Shown here piece by piece: positions 1 to 4,955 of a DNA stretch of 6,750 bases. The DNA lies in the NCBI GenBank assembly GCA_005879655.1, contig VBJK01000194.1, forward strand, positions 1 to 6,750, in the 5' to 3' direction. The notes beneath the pieces are model-generated. The model did not search any database. It was not told the DNA's origin and was given only the letters and a program-made list of their open reading frames with translations. Source of the DNA: Chloroflexota bacterium. GTDB taxonomy: Bacteria; Chloroflexota; Ktedonobacteria; Ktedonobacterales; Ktedonobacteraceae. The first letter of the stretch is position 1; each line of letters opens with the position of its first letter. Position numbers and translations under genes: made by a program.

Positions 1-33
1 CTAATTGTTCGCACTACAGGTCCTTTAGCCTCA

Positions 34-86
34 TCGGTTCGTTGCTGCTACCAACCAGTGACCCAGCTGGTAGCAGACTCAACCGA
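34..86 (-). repeat. Long inverted repeat (hairpin) 3' of the 57-aa gene
   Basis: Two nested pairs of perfect arms are visible: TCGGTT (34-39) with AACCGA (81-86), and TGCTACCA (46-53) with TGGTAGCA (68-75), enclosing a 14-base loop. In minus-strand RNA the structure begins about 20 bases after the stop codon of the 57-aa gene. No T-run follows it in the direction of transcription, so it is not a canonical intrinsic terminator. A possible Shine-Dalgarno (AAAGGA, 26-21) and GTG (14-12) lie just beyond it, so it may instead be the leader of a gene that runs off the left edge. The inverted repeat itself is certain; its role is inferred. Confidence 0.5.
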
Positions 87-107
87 CGAAATTTCTACAA
101 AAACGCT

Positions 108-281
108 CTAATTGGACTGCTGCTGCTCTAAAATGGCAAGTGCTTCCCGAATGCCCGATTTGATTTCCAATACTGTCGGGATTGGGGCAACATTCCATTC
201 AAGCTTTTCCCTGAGACTCTCAATAGTTTCCTCGCCATCGTTCAGTTTTCCAAGCACTAGCTCGGTGAATTTTTCTGGCAT
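108..281 (-). CDS. Small hypothetical protein, 57 aa
   Basis: This 57-residue reading frame starts MPEKFTELVLGKL and ends LEQQQSN. The ATG at 281 is preceded by a strong Shine-Dalgarno, GGAAGG, at 295-290 with an 8-base spacer, which makes it a convincing gene despite its size. The predicted product is mostly helical, with charged residues in the first half, a WNVAPIP break near residues 29-35 and a Gln-rich C-terminus. There is no signal peptide, membrane segment or cysteine. It stands alone: 126 bases separate it from the gene upstream, and that gap carries a structured leader closely related to the one in front of the 108-aa gene at 6517. I do not recognise the family and assign no function. 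Confidence 0.72.
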   Translation of the reverse strand: MPEKFTELVLGKLNDGEETIESLREKLEWNVAPIPTVLEIKSGIREALAILEQQQSN

Positions 282-289
282 TTGTTAAA

Positions 290-391
290 CCTTCCTGCAT
301 GTCTTACATGCTTATGTGTGCATCCATGCTCTTTTCAATGTGAGCGATCCCTCGGCTCGCATCTGTCCACCAGTTTCCCGATGGACAAAAG
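290..391 (-). promoter_or_regulatory. Structured leader upstream of the 57-aa gene (copy B)
   Basis: In transcription order this region contains a hairpin with arms TGTCCA/TGGACA (364-369 and 382-387) and a second hairpin GAGC-N9-GCTC (342-358). A GCATGGATGCA segment (about 329-319) follows, then a perfect dyad GCATGT-N3-ACATGC (297-311). The Shine-Dalgarno GGAAGG (295-290) lies one base from the dyad. A weak closing stem CTTTT/AAAAG (331-335 with 387-391) could bring the two hairpins into a three-way junction, although it shares one base with the first hairpin. The same order of elements occurs at 6527-6642. The arms are read directly; regulation of translation, or protein binding at the dyad, is inference. 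I found no convincing -35/-10 promoter. Confidence 0.5.
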
Positions 392-407
392 CCAGACGAC
401 AAACGCG

Positions 408-614
408 CTACTTTGCTGATGGCTGGTACATCCAGTCAAAGCCTTGCTGATAGGCTTGCTGGTAGGCTGCCATCTCTTCTTGTTGGCATCCTGCATCCTG
501 TGCACGAAGTTCGCATAACCGCCCGACCGTTTGCTGGTGTGCAGTTATGTCATGCTGCAATGCGTACAGCGCATCGTTCGCTCCTGCGTAATATCCCTCT
601 TCTTGCGGTTTCAT
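408..614 (-). CDS. Small hypothetical protein, 68 aa, Gln/Tyr-rich
   Basis: The 68-residue product begins MKPQEEGYYAGANDALYAL and ends in a Gln/Tyr-rich helix (around AYQQAYQQGFDW). Its ATG overlaps the stop codon of the preceding gene in an ATGA (614-611), and a GGAG lies 5 bases upstream, so translation is probably coupled. Two cysteines (residues 34 and 43) are not arranged as a metal site. It has no signal peptide or membrane segment. It is the last gene of a close-packed run that begins at least at 1447, before the 126-base leader of the next gene. I do not recognise the family. Confidence 0.75.
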   Translation of the reverse strand: MKPQEEGYYAGANDALYALQHDITAHQQTVGRLCELRAQDAGCQQEEMAAYQQAYQQGFDWMYQPSAK

Positions 615-805
615 TGTGTCTCCATTTCGCTACTGCTCAGTTGCTCTGCTTCGCTCTCCGTCTTTCGCGCTACCATTCGTGGAAAATGCCGACCATTTTC
701 CATCAGCACAAATTCGATCAGTTGCTCATCTGGTACGCTGGCCGCATTTGCCAGAATCTGCTCCTGCAACTCATCAAAGCGTATCTGGCGTATCTTGTCC
801 GTCAT
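611..805 (-). CDS. Small hypothetical protein, 64 aa
   Basis: The 64-residue acidic, helical product starts MTDKIRQIRFDELQEQIL. The middle reads VPDEQLIEFVLMENGRHFP and the C-terminus is Ser/Glu-rich. The ATG at 805 is only 3 bases from the stop codon of the upstream gene, with an AGAGGA ribosome site about 7 bases before it that lies inside the end of that gene. Its own stop overlaps the next start (ATGA). The FDELQEQIL helix and acidic composition would suit a small protein-binding partner, but no family is recognised and no function is assigned. Confidence 0.72.
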   Translation of the reverse strand: MTDKIRQIRFDELQEQILANAASVPDEQLIEFVLMENGRHFPRMVARKTESEAEQLSSSEMETQ

Positions 806-808
806 GTC

Positions 809-1051
809 TTAGTCCTCTTCTTCCTCACTGAGAGGCACCAGCTCCCACCCGTTGTCACCTACGACAGATTTCAACCCACGACTGGCTAATTCAGCATCTA
901 TATCGGCAATGTCGTCGCGGCCTGCTGTGAAAGCCTCTAGCTCATTGCCAGAGAATGCCTGCCCAGCGTTGTAGTGCGGGAATGTAATGTCGCGTGAACG
1001 TTGTTCCTGGTAGACAACGAGATCTTCGCTACGAATGTTTTTCAGGTTCAT
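809..1051 (-). CDS. Hypothetical acidic protein, 80 aa
   Basis: The product is 80 residues from MNLKNIRSEDLVVYQEQRSR to an acidic SEEEED tail. I chose the ATG at 1051 over one 18 codons upstream (1105) because it overlaps the previous stop in an ATGA and follows a strong GGAGGGA site by a few bases. The longer form would overlap the previous gene by 58 bases. The sequence is soluble, with a stretch FSGNELEAFTAGRDDIADIDAEL broken here for length at GR/DD, and a GW near the end. It is probably translationally coupled on both sides, with a 3-base gap downstream. Family unknown. Confidence 0.74.
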   Translation of the reverse strand: MNLKNIRSEDLVVYQEQRSRDITFPHYNAGQAFSGNELEAFTAGRDDIADIDAELASRGLKSVVGDNGWELVPLSEEEED

Positions 1052-1248
1052 CGGTCTCCCTCCGCTTGCAACTGTCTGCGAAGCGTGTTGACGCTTTGCC
1101 TGCACTCCTCACGCTTGATCCTCGCTTCATGGTATTGAGTCGGGCTACAGCGCTGTGCATGGCGTTCTGCACAGCGTAATTCGTTGCCTGCTGCCACCAG
1201 ACCCGCGACCAGTGCGCGTGGCGTCTTGTCCTTTTGTTCTGTGCCCAT
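1048..1248 (-). CDS. Small basic hypothetical protein, 66 aa
   Basis: The product starts MGTEQKDKTPRALVAGLVA and is basic and helical, with ARIKREECRQ and NTLRRQLQAEGDR near the C-terminus. The frame is open to 1344. The ATG at 1248 is preferred because GGAAGAAAGG lies just upstream and because earlier starts would overlap the 49-aa gene at 1298-1447. A start at 1272 is possible but lacks a good ribosome site. Two cysteines (residues 25 and 33) plus one near residue 48 do not form a recognised motif. The helical, Arg/Lys-rich character would fit nucleic-acid or protein binding, but that is only inference. Stop and next start overlap (ATGA). Confidence 0.6.
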   Translation of the reverse strand: MGTEQKDKTPRALVAGLVAAGNELRCAERHAQRCSPTQYHEARIKREECRQSVNTLRRQLQAEGDR

Positions 1249-1297
1249 CTTTGCCTTTCTTCCGTTGTGCATGTACTGCTCAGGTAATACGCTACTG

Positions 1298-1447
1298 TTA
1301 CTGCTCATTCTCTTCATCTGAGGACTGCTCATCCTCTTCGTCATCGATCAAAGCAAGCTGGACCAGAGCATCTCCAGCGTATGGTAGAAGCCAGTAGCCA
1401 AGCGGTACGGTAGTTGCCAGATACTGAAGCACTCCGTTGAGATCCAT
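1298..1447 (-). CDS. Small hydrophobic/acidic peptide, 49 aa
   Basis: This 49-residue gene reads MDLNGVLQYLATTVPLGYW, continues through a hydrophobic stretch to about residue 34, and ends in a strongly acidic tail. The ATG at 1447 has an AAAGGA site 8 bases upstream (1460-1455), which is the main support. Residues 6-24 could form a short membrane or amphipathic segment, with the acidic tail (residues 35-49) outside it. The tail is built from a duplicated 8-residue unit (DEEDEQSS then DEENEQ and stop). No family is recognised. Its small size and membrane-like head suggest, without proof, a regulator or small membrane peptide. Confidence 0.6.
   Translation of the reverse strand: MDLNGVLQYLATTVPLGYWLLPYAGDALVQLALIDDEEDEQSSDEENEQ
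1300..1339 (-). repeat. Tandem 24-bp duplication encoding the acidic tail
   Basis: Two 16-base units differing at one position (minus strand GAAGAGGATGAGCAGT at 1339-1324 and GAAGAGAATGAGCAGT at 1315-1300) occur with a 24-base period, exactly eight codons. The repeat keeps the frame of the 49-aa gene, which is consistent with in-frame slippage expanding the acidic tail. The second copy runs into the stop codon. Confidence 0.7.
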
Positions 1448-1465
1448 TTGTTTTGTCCTTTCTGC

Positions 1466-1714
1466 TTATAAATTTCCACTATTACGACGCCCTAAATGCT
1501 CTTCAACGGTGTAGCCCTGGCTCCGCAGTTCTTCCGCTCGGTTATGGGCACACCCGTTGCAGGTGTCTTGCTCCTGTACCAAGTGGCCATCGCGCATGTA
1601 AGAGAGGTAACTATCGTCCTGGTTCATGCTTCGCTGCTGCGAGGTGGTTGGCTCTGAGGTCAACCACCACAGGAATAGGCCCACAAGAACAAGTCCTATC
1701 ACGATGAGTCCCAT
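1466..1714 (-). CDS. Small membrane-anchored protein with CxxC motif, 82 aa
   Basis: The product has a single N-terminal hydrophobic helix (about residues 3-19, LIVIGLVLVGLFLWWL), then a polar domain containing CNGCAH (Cys52, Cys55, His57). The ATG at 1714 is chosen over a longer frame to 1801 because GGGAGG sits 5 bases upstream and because the earlier start would overlap the previous gene. It is likely a bitopic membrane protein or has an uncleaved signal anchor; there is no obvious lipobox or cleavage site. The Cys pair with a nearby His could bind a metal or be redox active. It is not a heme CxxCH motif, because one residue separates the second Cys from His. It lies 11 bases after the 73-aa gene. 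Family not recognised. Confidence 0.75.
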   Translation of the reverse strand: MGLIVIGLVLVGLFLWWLTSEPTTSQQRSMNQDDSYLSYMRDGHLVQEQDTCNGCAHNRAEELRSQGYTVEEHLGRRNSGNL

Positions 1715-1725
1715 GCTGTCCTCCC

Positions 1726-1947
1726 TTATGCCTTCGCCCACAGATGCGGATCGAGCCACCATGTCCACTGTTTCTCTGTTACCTGCTCTACTTTGCCACA
1801 AGTGCGGTTCGTATTCGGATCGATCAGCCGCGCCGCTTGCCTCCTTTGGCGCAGTGCCTTCAAGGTGCGACTCGCTGAACGTGCATCATGCAAGGCTTTC
1901 ACTTGCCATGCACCGTTCGGTTTTCTGTACTGCAAATGCAAGATCAT
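1726..1947 (-). CDS. Small basic hypothetical protein, 73 aa
   Basis: The product begins MILHLQYRKPNGAWQVKAL, has an Arg-rich helix in the middle (TLKALRQRRQAARLID) and ends with a Trp-rich segment (QWTWWLDPHLW). The start ATG at 1947 overlaps the Nudix gene's stop (ATGA) and has GGAGGAA about 7 bases upstream, inside the Nudix gene. The N-terminus reads like two beta strands followed by a basic helix, so nucleic-acid binding is possible. This is inference from composition, and I recognise no family. It is probably co-expressed and translationally coupled with the Nudix hydrolase. Confidence 0.75.
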   Translation of the reverse strand: MILHLQYRKPNGAWQVKALHDARSASRTLKALRQRRQAARLIDPNTNRTCGKVEQVTEKQWTWWLDPHLWAKA

Positions 1948-2735
1948 ACACGTTCCTCCGGGTTGTTCGCCGTCTCACGCTCTCCCCAGTGCAGGCACAT
2001 ACTTTGCATTTGTGACTCTGCAATCTGCGCACCACAGAATTGTGCCAGCCTGGAAAGCACGCCCAATTCGCGCATCCACCAGTACCACACCACTTCTATC
2101 CCTGGCCGCGCTCTCCAATCCTCCTCGCTTACGCACTGGTGCAAGTACTCCTCTGTACGTCGCGCTAGCTCTAGCACCTGATATGGCTCATACCAAGCAA
2201 TTTGTTTGGCTTCGTCTGGATTAAGCTCTAACACGTCGCTCTCGACATATGCCTCAAAAACGGACCAGTCGTGATAATCACTGCCGTAGCGCTTGCACCG
2301 CTCGAAGCGCCTGCCGGTTGCCATCAAAAGGCAGTTCGTGAGTGTGATCCCCATTTCCTCATATGCCTCACGAATGACCGCCTCTCGTGCATCTTCGCTC
2401 GCCTCCAAGTGTCCAGTTGACGGAGCGAATCCACACGCACCAGTCAAGCGCTCTTGCAGTGCCATACGATCCCCATGCCAGATGATCACTCCGGCCACTT
2501 TGCGTGTGCAGTGCTTGTCTGCACCATGCGCTGTTTCTGGCCCCCACGCTTGCATACAGGTTGCCCAAGTGAAGTTTTCTAGCAATTCCGCTGCCGATAG
2601 AGGTCTGACCTGCTGCTTTTGCCACTCAGCGGCCAGTTGCATATACATGCCCGACCACCGTGCACTGCCAAAGCGCCGTGCCCCCAGCGAATACATCTCA
2701 GTTAATGGTGTTGCTCTTGTCTGTTCGCTCATCAT
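1944..2735 (-). CDS. Nudix hydrolase domain protein, 263 aa
   Basis: A complete Nudix box lies at residues 108-130. It has Gly108, Glu114, the REAYEE core (122-127) and Gly129 with the canonical spacing G-x5-E-x7-REUxEExGU, where the glutamates coordinate the catalytic divalent metal. Nudix enzymes hydrolyse nucleoside diphosphates linked to another moiety (for example oxidised dNTPs, NDP-sugars or ADP-ribose); the substrate here cannot be told. The strand before the box (VAGVIIWHGDRMALQERL, 80-97) and FAPSTGHLE fit the fold. About 80 residues precede the domain and a Trp-rich C-terminal part (WYWWMRELGV) follows, making it longer than a minimal Nudix protein of about 150 residues. The ATG at 2735 has AAAGGA 8 bases upstream; ATG 2732 is an alternative. 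It starts 3 bases after the two-CxxC gene. Confidence 0.92.
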   Translation of the reverse strand: MMSEQTRATPLTEMYSLGARRFGSARWSGMYMQLAAEWQKQQVRPLSAAELLENFTWATCMQAWGPETAHGADKHCTRKVAGVIIWHGDRMALQERLTGACGFAPSTGHLEASEDAREAVIREAYEEMGITLTNCLLMATGRRFERCKRYGSDYHDWSVFEAYVESDVLELNPDEAKQIAWYEPYQVLELARRTEEYLHQCVSEEDWRARPGIEVVWYWWMRELGVLSRLAQFCGAQIAESQMQSMCLHWGERETANNPEERV

Positions 2736-2738
2736 CGT

Positions 2739-2900
2739 CTAGATCCTTTCCAGAGGAGTCGCCTGAACTTCTGGATCATCCTCTTCTAGCAACTGCGTGC
2801 ACACACTACAGGTCTCGACCGTCGTCCTTGGGGCAACACCGTCAGCTGGCAGTACCACCTCGTACTCTGGCTCTTGCCTCTCACAAAACCCACACGTCAT
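2739..2900 (-). CDS. Small two-CxxC (zinc-ribbon-like) protein, 53 aa
   Basis: This short gene encodes MTCGFCERQEPEYEVVLPAD, a middle section, and TVETCSVCTQLLEEDD, ending PLERI. The two pairs CGFC (residues 3-6) and CSVC (31-34), 24 residues apart, are the classic four-cysteine pattern of a zinc ribbon or knuckle. Structural zinc binding is therefore likely, while DNA, RNA or protein binding is only inferred. The ATG at 2900 overlaps the upstream stop (ATGA) and is preceded by GAGGAG with a 7-base spacer. The stop lies 3 bases before the Nudix start, and the gene's last codons supply the Nudix ribosome site. This arrangement strongly supports a real gene despite its length. Confidence 0.82.
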   Translation of the reverse strand: MTCGFCERQEPEYEVVLPADGVAPRTTVETCSVCTQLLEEDDPEVQATPLERI

Positions 2901-3256
2901 GCTTCTGCTCCTCTCTGCAAGATCTCCCGCATCTGGCTGATTTGTTGCTCATACCACGCCCGTGCTGTCTCTGGCATGAGCGCTCCAACGGTGTAACGAT
3001 CTGGATCGCGTGCGATCTCCAAGATCGCCGACTGATACTCACTCATTTCGGCAATCAACTCCTTTGGCGGTTTTGCCGTGTCAGCGTCTAGGATCCTGAG
3101 TGCCTCTTGGATGCTGATCCTGATCCCACGGCTCAACTCAGGATTCCTTTTCTTGAACACCACAAGCGAGGCTTTCGTCTCGTTGCCTCGCTTGATCTGC
3201 TCAAGGTAGAAGCCGGTAAATTGCCCCACATACTTGCGTGCTGTCTCTGTGCTCAT
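2897..3256 (-). CDS. Hypothetical helical protein, 119 aa
   Basis: The product starts MSTETARKYVGQFTGFYLEQ and ends QMREILQRGAEA. It is soluble and mostly helical, with a basic segment (SLVVFKKRNPELSRG, about residues 30-44) and a C-terminal amphipathic helix. The ATG at 3256 is chosen because GAGAGGAG lies 5 bases upstream; a TTG five codons earlier (3271) is in frame but would place the ribosome site inside the gene. The stop overlaps the start of the two-CxxC gene (ATGA). No cysteines, membrane helix or known motif are visible, and I do not recognise the family. Confidence 0.8.
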   Translation of the reverse strand: MSTETARKYVGQFTGFYLEQIKRGNETKASLVVFKKRNPELSRGIRISIQEALRILDADTAKPPKELIAEMSEYQSAILEIARDPDRYTVGALMPETARAWYEQQISQMREILQRGAEA

Positions 3257-3298
3257 CAATGCTCCTCTCAAATGCTTGTCCCTGACCTAGCTTTGGGG

Positions 3299-3511
3299 TT
3301 ATAATTCCCTCGAAGCTAGCTCTTGATACAGCGTCTCTGCCGTATCACTGCCTGATGCCAGATCTTGTAGCACAAATTGCGTATACTTTTGCTGATATTG
3401 CTGACTCATCAAGATCTCTCCCTTTCCTTCGTCTCGTTTGTTAAAGTGCTCGCATACCAGTGAGTAGGTGGAAGTTGTCTGCTCTGGCAGATCTACAACC
3501 CGCTCACACAT
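3299..3511 (-). CDS. Small hypothetical protein, 70 aa (or 36 aa from 3409)
   Basis: The frame is open for 70 residues from MCERVVDLPEQTTSTYSLV to QELASREL. Two starts are credible. ATG 3511 has AGGA about 7 bases upstream and sits close behind the intergenic hairpin. ATG 3409 (MSQQYQQKYTQFVLQDLAS) has a stronger GGGAGAG site with suitable spacing, which could equally be the coding Glu/Gly/Lys stretch. The longer form adds two cysteines (residues 2 and 20) in CER and VCEH contexts, faintly like the two-CxxC gene downstream. The conserved core is probably the C-terminal helical part, whichever start is used. Function unknown. Confidence 0.55.
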   Translation of the reverse strand: MCERVVDLPEQTTSTYSLVCEHFNKRDEGKGEILMSQQYQQKYTQFVLQDLASGSDTAETLYQELASREL

Positions 3512-3526
3512 ACAAAAGTCCTATGC

Positions 3527-3580
3527 TTTTCTGGTAGAGTGATAGCCCTGGCCGTGCTCAATCACGACCAGTACAGAAAA
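3527..3580 (-). repeat. Nested inverted repeats in the intergenic leader
   Basis: The 96-base gap between the 101-aa and 70-aa genes contains outer arms TTTTCTG (3527-3533) and CAGAAAA (3574-3580). Inside them is a 7-bp stem that, on the minus strand, reads GGTCGTG-ATTGAG-CACGGCC (3569-3550), including one G-U pair that forms only in minus-strand RNA. A competing pair GTGAT/ATCAC (3539-3543 and 3561-3565) overlaps the second stem, so two mutually exclusive folds are possible. There is no T-run directly after a GC stem, so this is not a standard terminator. A leader or attenuation-like element is a reasonable inference. Confidence 0.45.
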
Positions 3581-3607
3581 ATGTGGAGTGGAACAGATGT
3601 TGGCGAA

Positions 3608-3913
3608 CTACGAGAGGGTTGAAACGGTAACTCCGGTGAGGATAGAAAGGGCCTGTGCTCCGGTGATCGGTGCAAACGCATATCGTTCAGCACGAGCAGT
3701 GAATGCCTGTGCCCACAGAGGCAAGACATTCCATTTGCCCTCATCAAGGGAGGCATAGCCATACTTGCCGCATTGCACACCATGAGCACGTCCTGCGCGC
3801 ACGCCGAGAAACTCAGCAATGGGGCAGTGAAAGAATGTGCCGGGACGACCAACGTCGTTCTCCTTGTTGGCACAAAGCCAAGCTATGAAATCTTCTCTGT
3901 CTAATTCCTGCAT
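3608..3913 (-). CDS. Hypothetical protein with CPIAEFL motif, 101 aa
   Basis: The product begins MQELDREDFIAWLCANKEND. It contains VGRPGTFFHCPIAEFLG (about residues 21-37), then QCGKYGYAS (47-55), LPLWAQAFTARAE (64-76) and a final helix ITGAQALSILTGV. I loosely recall small Chloroflexota proteins of unknown function with the same order: a F-x-x-WL start, VG....CP(I/L)A, LPxWAxxF, then an AL.IL helix. I cannot name a family. Cys14, Cys30 and Cys48 are not arranged as a clear metal site. The ATG at 3913 has AAAGGTGG 5 bases upstream; a GTG three codons earlier lies inside that site and is unlikely. A 48-base gap separates it from the upstream gene. Confidence 0.78.
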   Translation of the reverse strand: MQELDREDFIAWLCANKENDVGRPGTFFHCPIAEFLGVRAGRAHGVQCGKYGYASLDEGKWNVLPLWAQAFTARAERYAFAPITGAQALSILTGVTVSTLS

Positions 3914-3931
3914 ACGAACCACCTTTCTGTG

Positions 3932-3948
3932 TTCTTTCCTACAAAGAA
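3932..3948 (-). repeat. Small AT-rich inverted repeat before the 101-aa gene
   Basis: TTCTTT (3932-3937) and AAAGAA (3943-3948) form perfect 6-base arms around a 5-base spacer, in the gap after the 73-aa gene and 10 bases before the AAAGGTGG ribosome site. The stem is weak and AT-rich, so it is at most a minor structure. I note it because other gaps in the window also carry dyads. Confidence 0.25.
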
Positions 3949-3961
3949 AACTTAACAGGAT

Positions 3962-4183
3962 CTAGCCAATACCGCGTGTATGAACGTCGCCATACCTCAA
4001 CCTACTTGGGTTGATACGAGGATCACCAGTGTTGAGTCCATAGACTAGGGCGGTAAATGCCCGTTCGCGGGTCATGTGCTCAAAGGAGACGGGAGTCACG
4101 CTCCGGTAGGTGCCTTCTGATGTGTACATGGTCTCGTTATTGACTGTGGCTAACGCTTCTACTGCTTGCACTTCTTCATTCAT
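3962..4183 (-). CDS. Small hypothetical protein, 73 aa
   Basis: The product reads [20 protein letters not shown] at the start and SRLRYGDVHTRGIG at the end. The central segment (VTPVSFEHMTRERAFTALVYGL) is likely strand then helix. The ATG at 4183 overlaps the previous stop (ATGA), and AGGAG lies about 11 bases upstream, longer than ideal, so coupling to the preceding gene probably matters. There are no cysteines, signal peptide or membrane segments. I do not recognise the family. Confidence 0.72.
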   Translation of the reverse strand: MNEEVQAVEALATVNNETMYTSEGTYRSVTPVSFEHMTRERAFTALVYGLNTGDPRINPSRLRYGDVHTRGIG

Positions 4184-4491
4184 GATGCATTTTTCTCCTC
4201 ATCAGGATCTGCCTGCTGTTCTTCCTGATCGAAATTGAGCAATTTCCATTCCTGTTCTTGAATCTGGTCAAGCAGGTCTCGCACAGGTGTTGGCAACGCA
4301 TGCATTGCTCTGTAGAGGGCTTTATGATACAGGCTCGTGATCTCTCGATGTCGTTTCATCCAGTTCTCATGATTAGCTAGAGCCTCCGGCGATCCTGCCG
4401 ATGGCAGTGGCTCCATGGCTTGCATCTCAGCCAGCAGCTTGCTCAGCGACTCTCCGACGATTTCTTGTAGGGTCTTGATAGGTTGGGTCAT
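4180..4491 (-). CDS. Hypothetical helical protein with acidic tail, 103 aa
   Basis: The product starts [20 protein letters not shown], is almost entirely helical with a Pro/Gly/Ser linker near residues 26-33, and ends in a highly acidic segment ([15 protein letters not shown]). The ATG at 4491 is chosen because it overlaps the helicase stop (ATGA) and follows a GGGGGGA site by 5 bases. The frame is open to 4617, but that extension runs through the helicase coding region. Position and coupling suggest a helicase partner or a protein made in step with it, which is inference. No family is recognised. Confidence 0.76.
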   Translation of the reverse strand: MTQPIKTLQEIVGESLSKLLAEMQAMEPLPSAGSPEALANHENWMKRHREITSLYHKALYRAMHALPTPVRDLLDQIQEQEWKLLNFDQEEQQADPDEEKNAS

Positions 4492-4955
4492 AGCATCCCC
4501 CCTTGCTGCAAGGTTCCTCTTTCGCGCTTGCGCATAAAACCCACGATCGAGGGCGAAACAAGAATGTGCCTGTGTTCGATAGGCTTTCTCAGGTACAATC
4601 CAGAGAGGCTCGTGCACCTACTCAGCGCCACATAGACCTGACCGTGCGCAAACGCATCGTGGGTCAGATCAACGATGATGGAGTCGTGAGTCTGGCCCTG
4701 TGACTTGTGGACGGTTATCGCCCACGCCAACCGGACAGGAAATTGAGTGAATGAGCTAATGACCTCTTTCTCAATCGTTCCGGTTGCCCTGTCGTGGGAA
4801 TAGCGAATCTTCTCCCATGTCTCTTTTGGCAAAGCATACACAATACCGTTAATACGTACTTTTACCTCAGTCTCGGAAAGCTCGTTGACAACTACAAGCG
4901 TTCCATTGACCCAGCGTCTGCCAGGATCATTTTTTAATAAGATGACCTGCGCCCA
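4488..4955 (-). CDS. Helicase 3' fragment (motifs V and VI)
   Basis: This frame is open from a TGA at 4958-4956 to the stop at 4488. It reads [18 protein letters not shown], then a beta-rich stretch, [20 protein letters not shown], and [19 protein letters not shown]. These match the C-terminal RecA-like domain of Pif1-family helicases: AITVHKSQG contributes to ATP/DNA coupling and VALSR carries the arginine finger. Without the 5' half it has no nucleotide-binding P-loop. If it is translated alone, the first candidate is the GTG at 4841, giving 117 residues, but no clear ribosome site supports this. The end overlaps the 103-aa gene (ATGA), as expected if the operon was intact before the break. 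Confidence 0.75.
   Translation of the reverse strand, partial: WAQVILLKNDPGRRWVNGTLVVVNELSETEVKVRINGIVYALPKETWEKIRYSHDRATGTIEKEVISSFTQFPVRLAWAITVHKSQGQTHDSIIVDLTHDAFAHGQVYVALSRCTSLSGLYLRKPIEHRHILVSPSIVGFMRKRERGTLQQGGML

Noticed and set aside
1..14. Possible start of a gene running off the left edge (GTG at 14, AAAGGA at 26-21)
   Set aside because: Spacing is good but only five codons are visible, too few to support a coding call.
287..311. Intrinsic terminator at the GCATGT dyad
   Set aside because: The stem is short, not GC-rich enough, and is followed by a ribosome site and start codon rather than a T-run.
413..889. Open plus-strand frame of 158 codons
   Set aside because: It lies opposite three minus-strand genes with ribosome sites and ATGA couplings, has no convincing ribosome site and a Leu/His/Cys-rich non-protein-like composition.
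1048..1344. Longer 98-aa version of the 66-aa gene with repeated KRMSS
   Set aside because: The extension overlaps the 49-aa gene; the KRMSS repeat is the out-of-frame reading of that gene's 24-bp duplication.
1793..2224. Open plus-strand frame of 143 codons
   Set aside because: Antisense to the Nudix hydrolase and the 73-aa gene; a shadow frame with no motif.
2660..3091. Open plus-strand frame of 143 codons
   Set aside because: Antisense to the two-CxxC gene and the 119-aa gene, which have strong ribosome sites and an overlapping junction.
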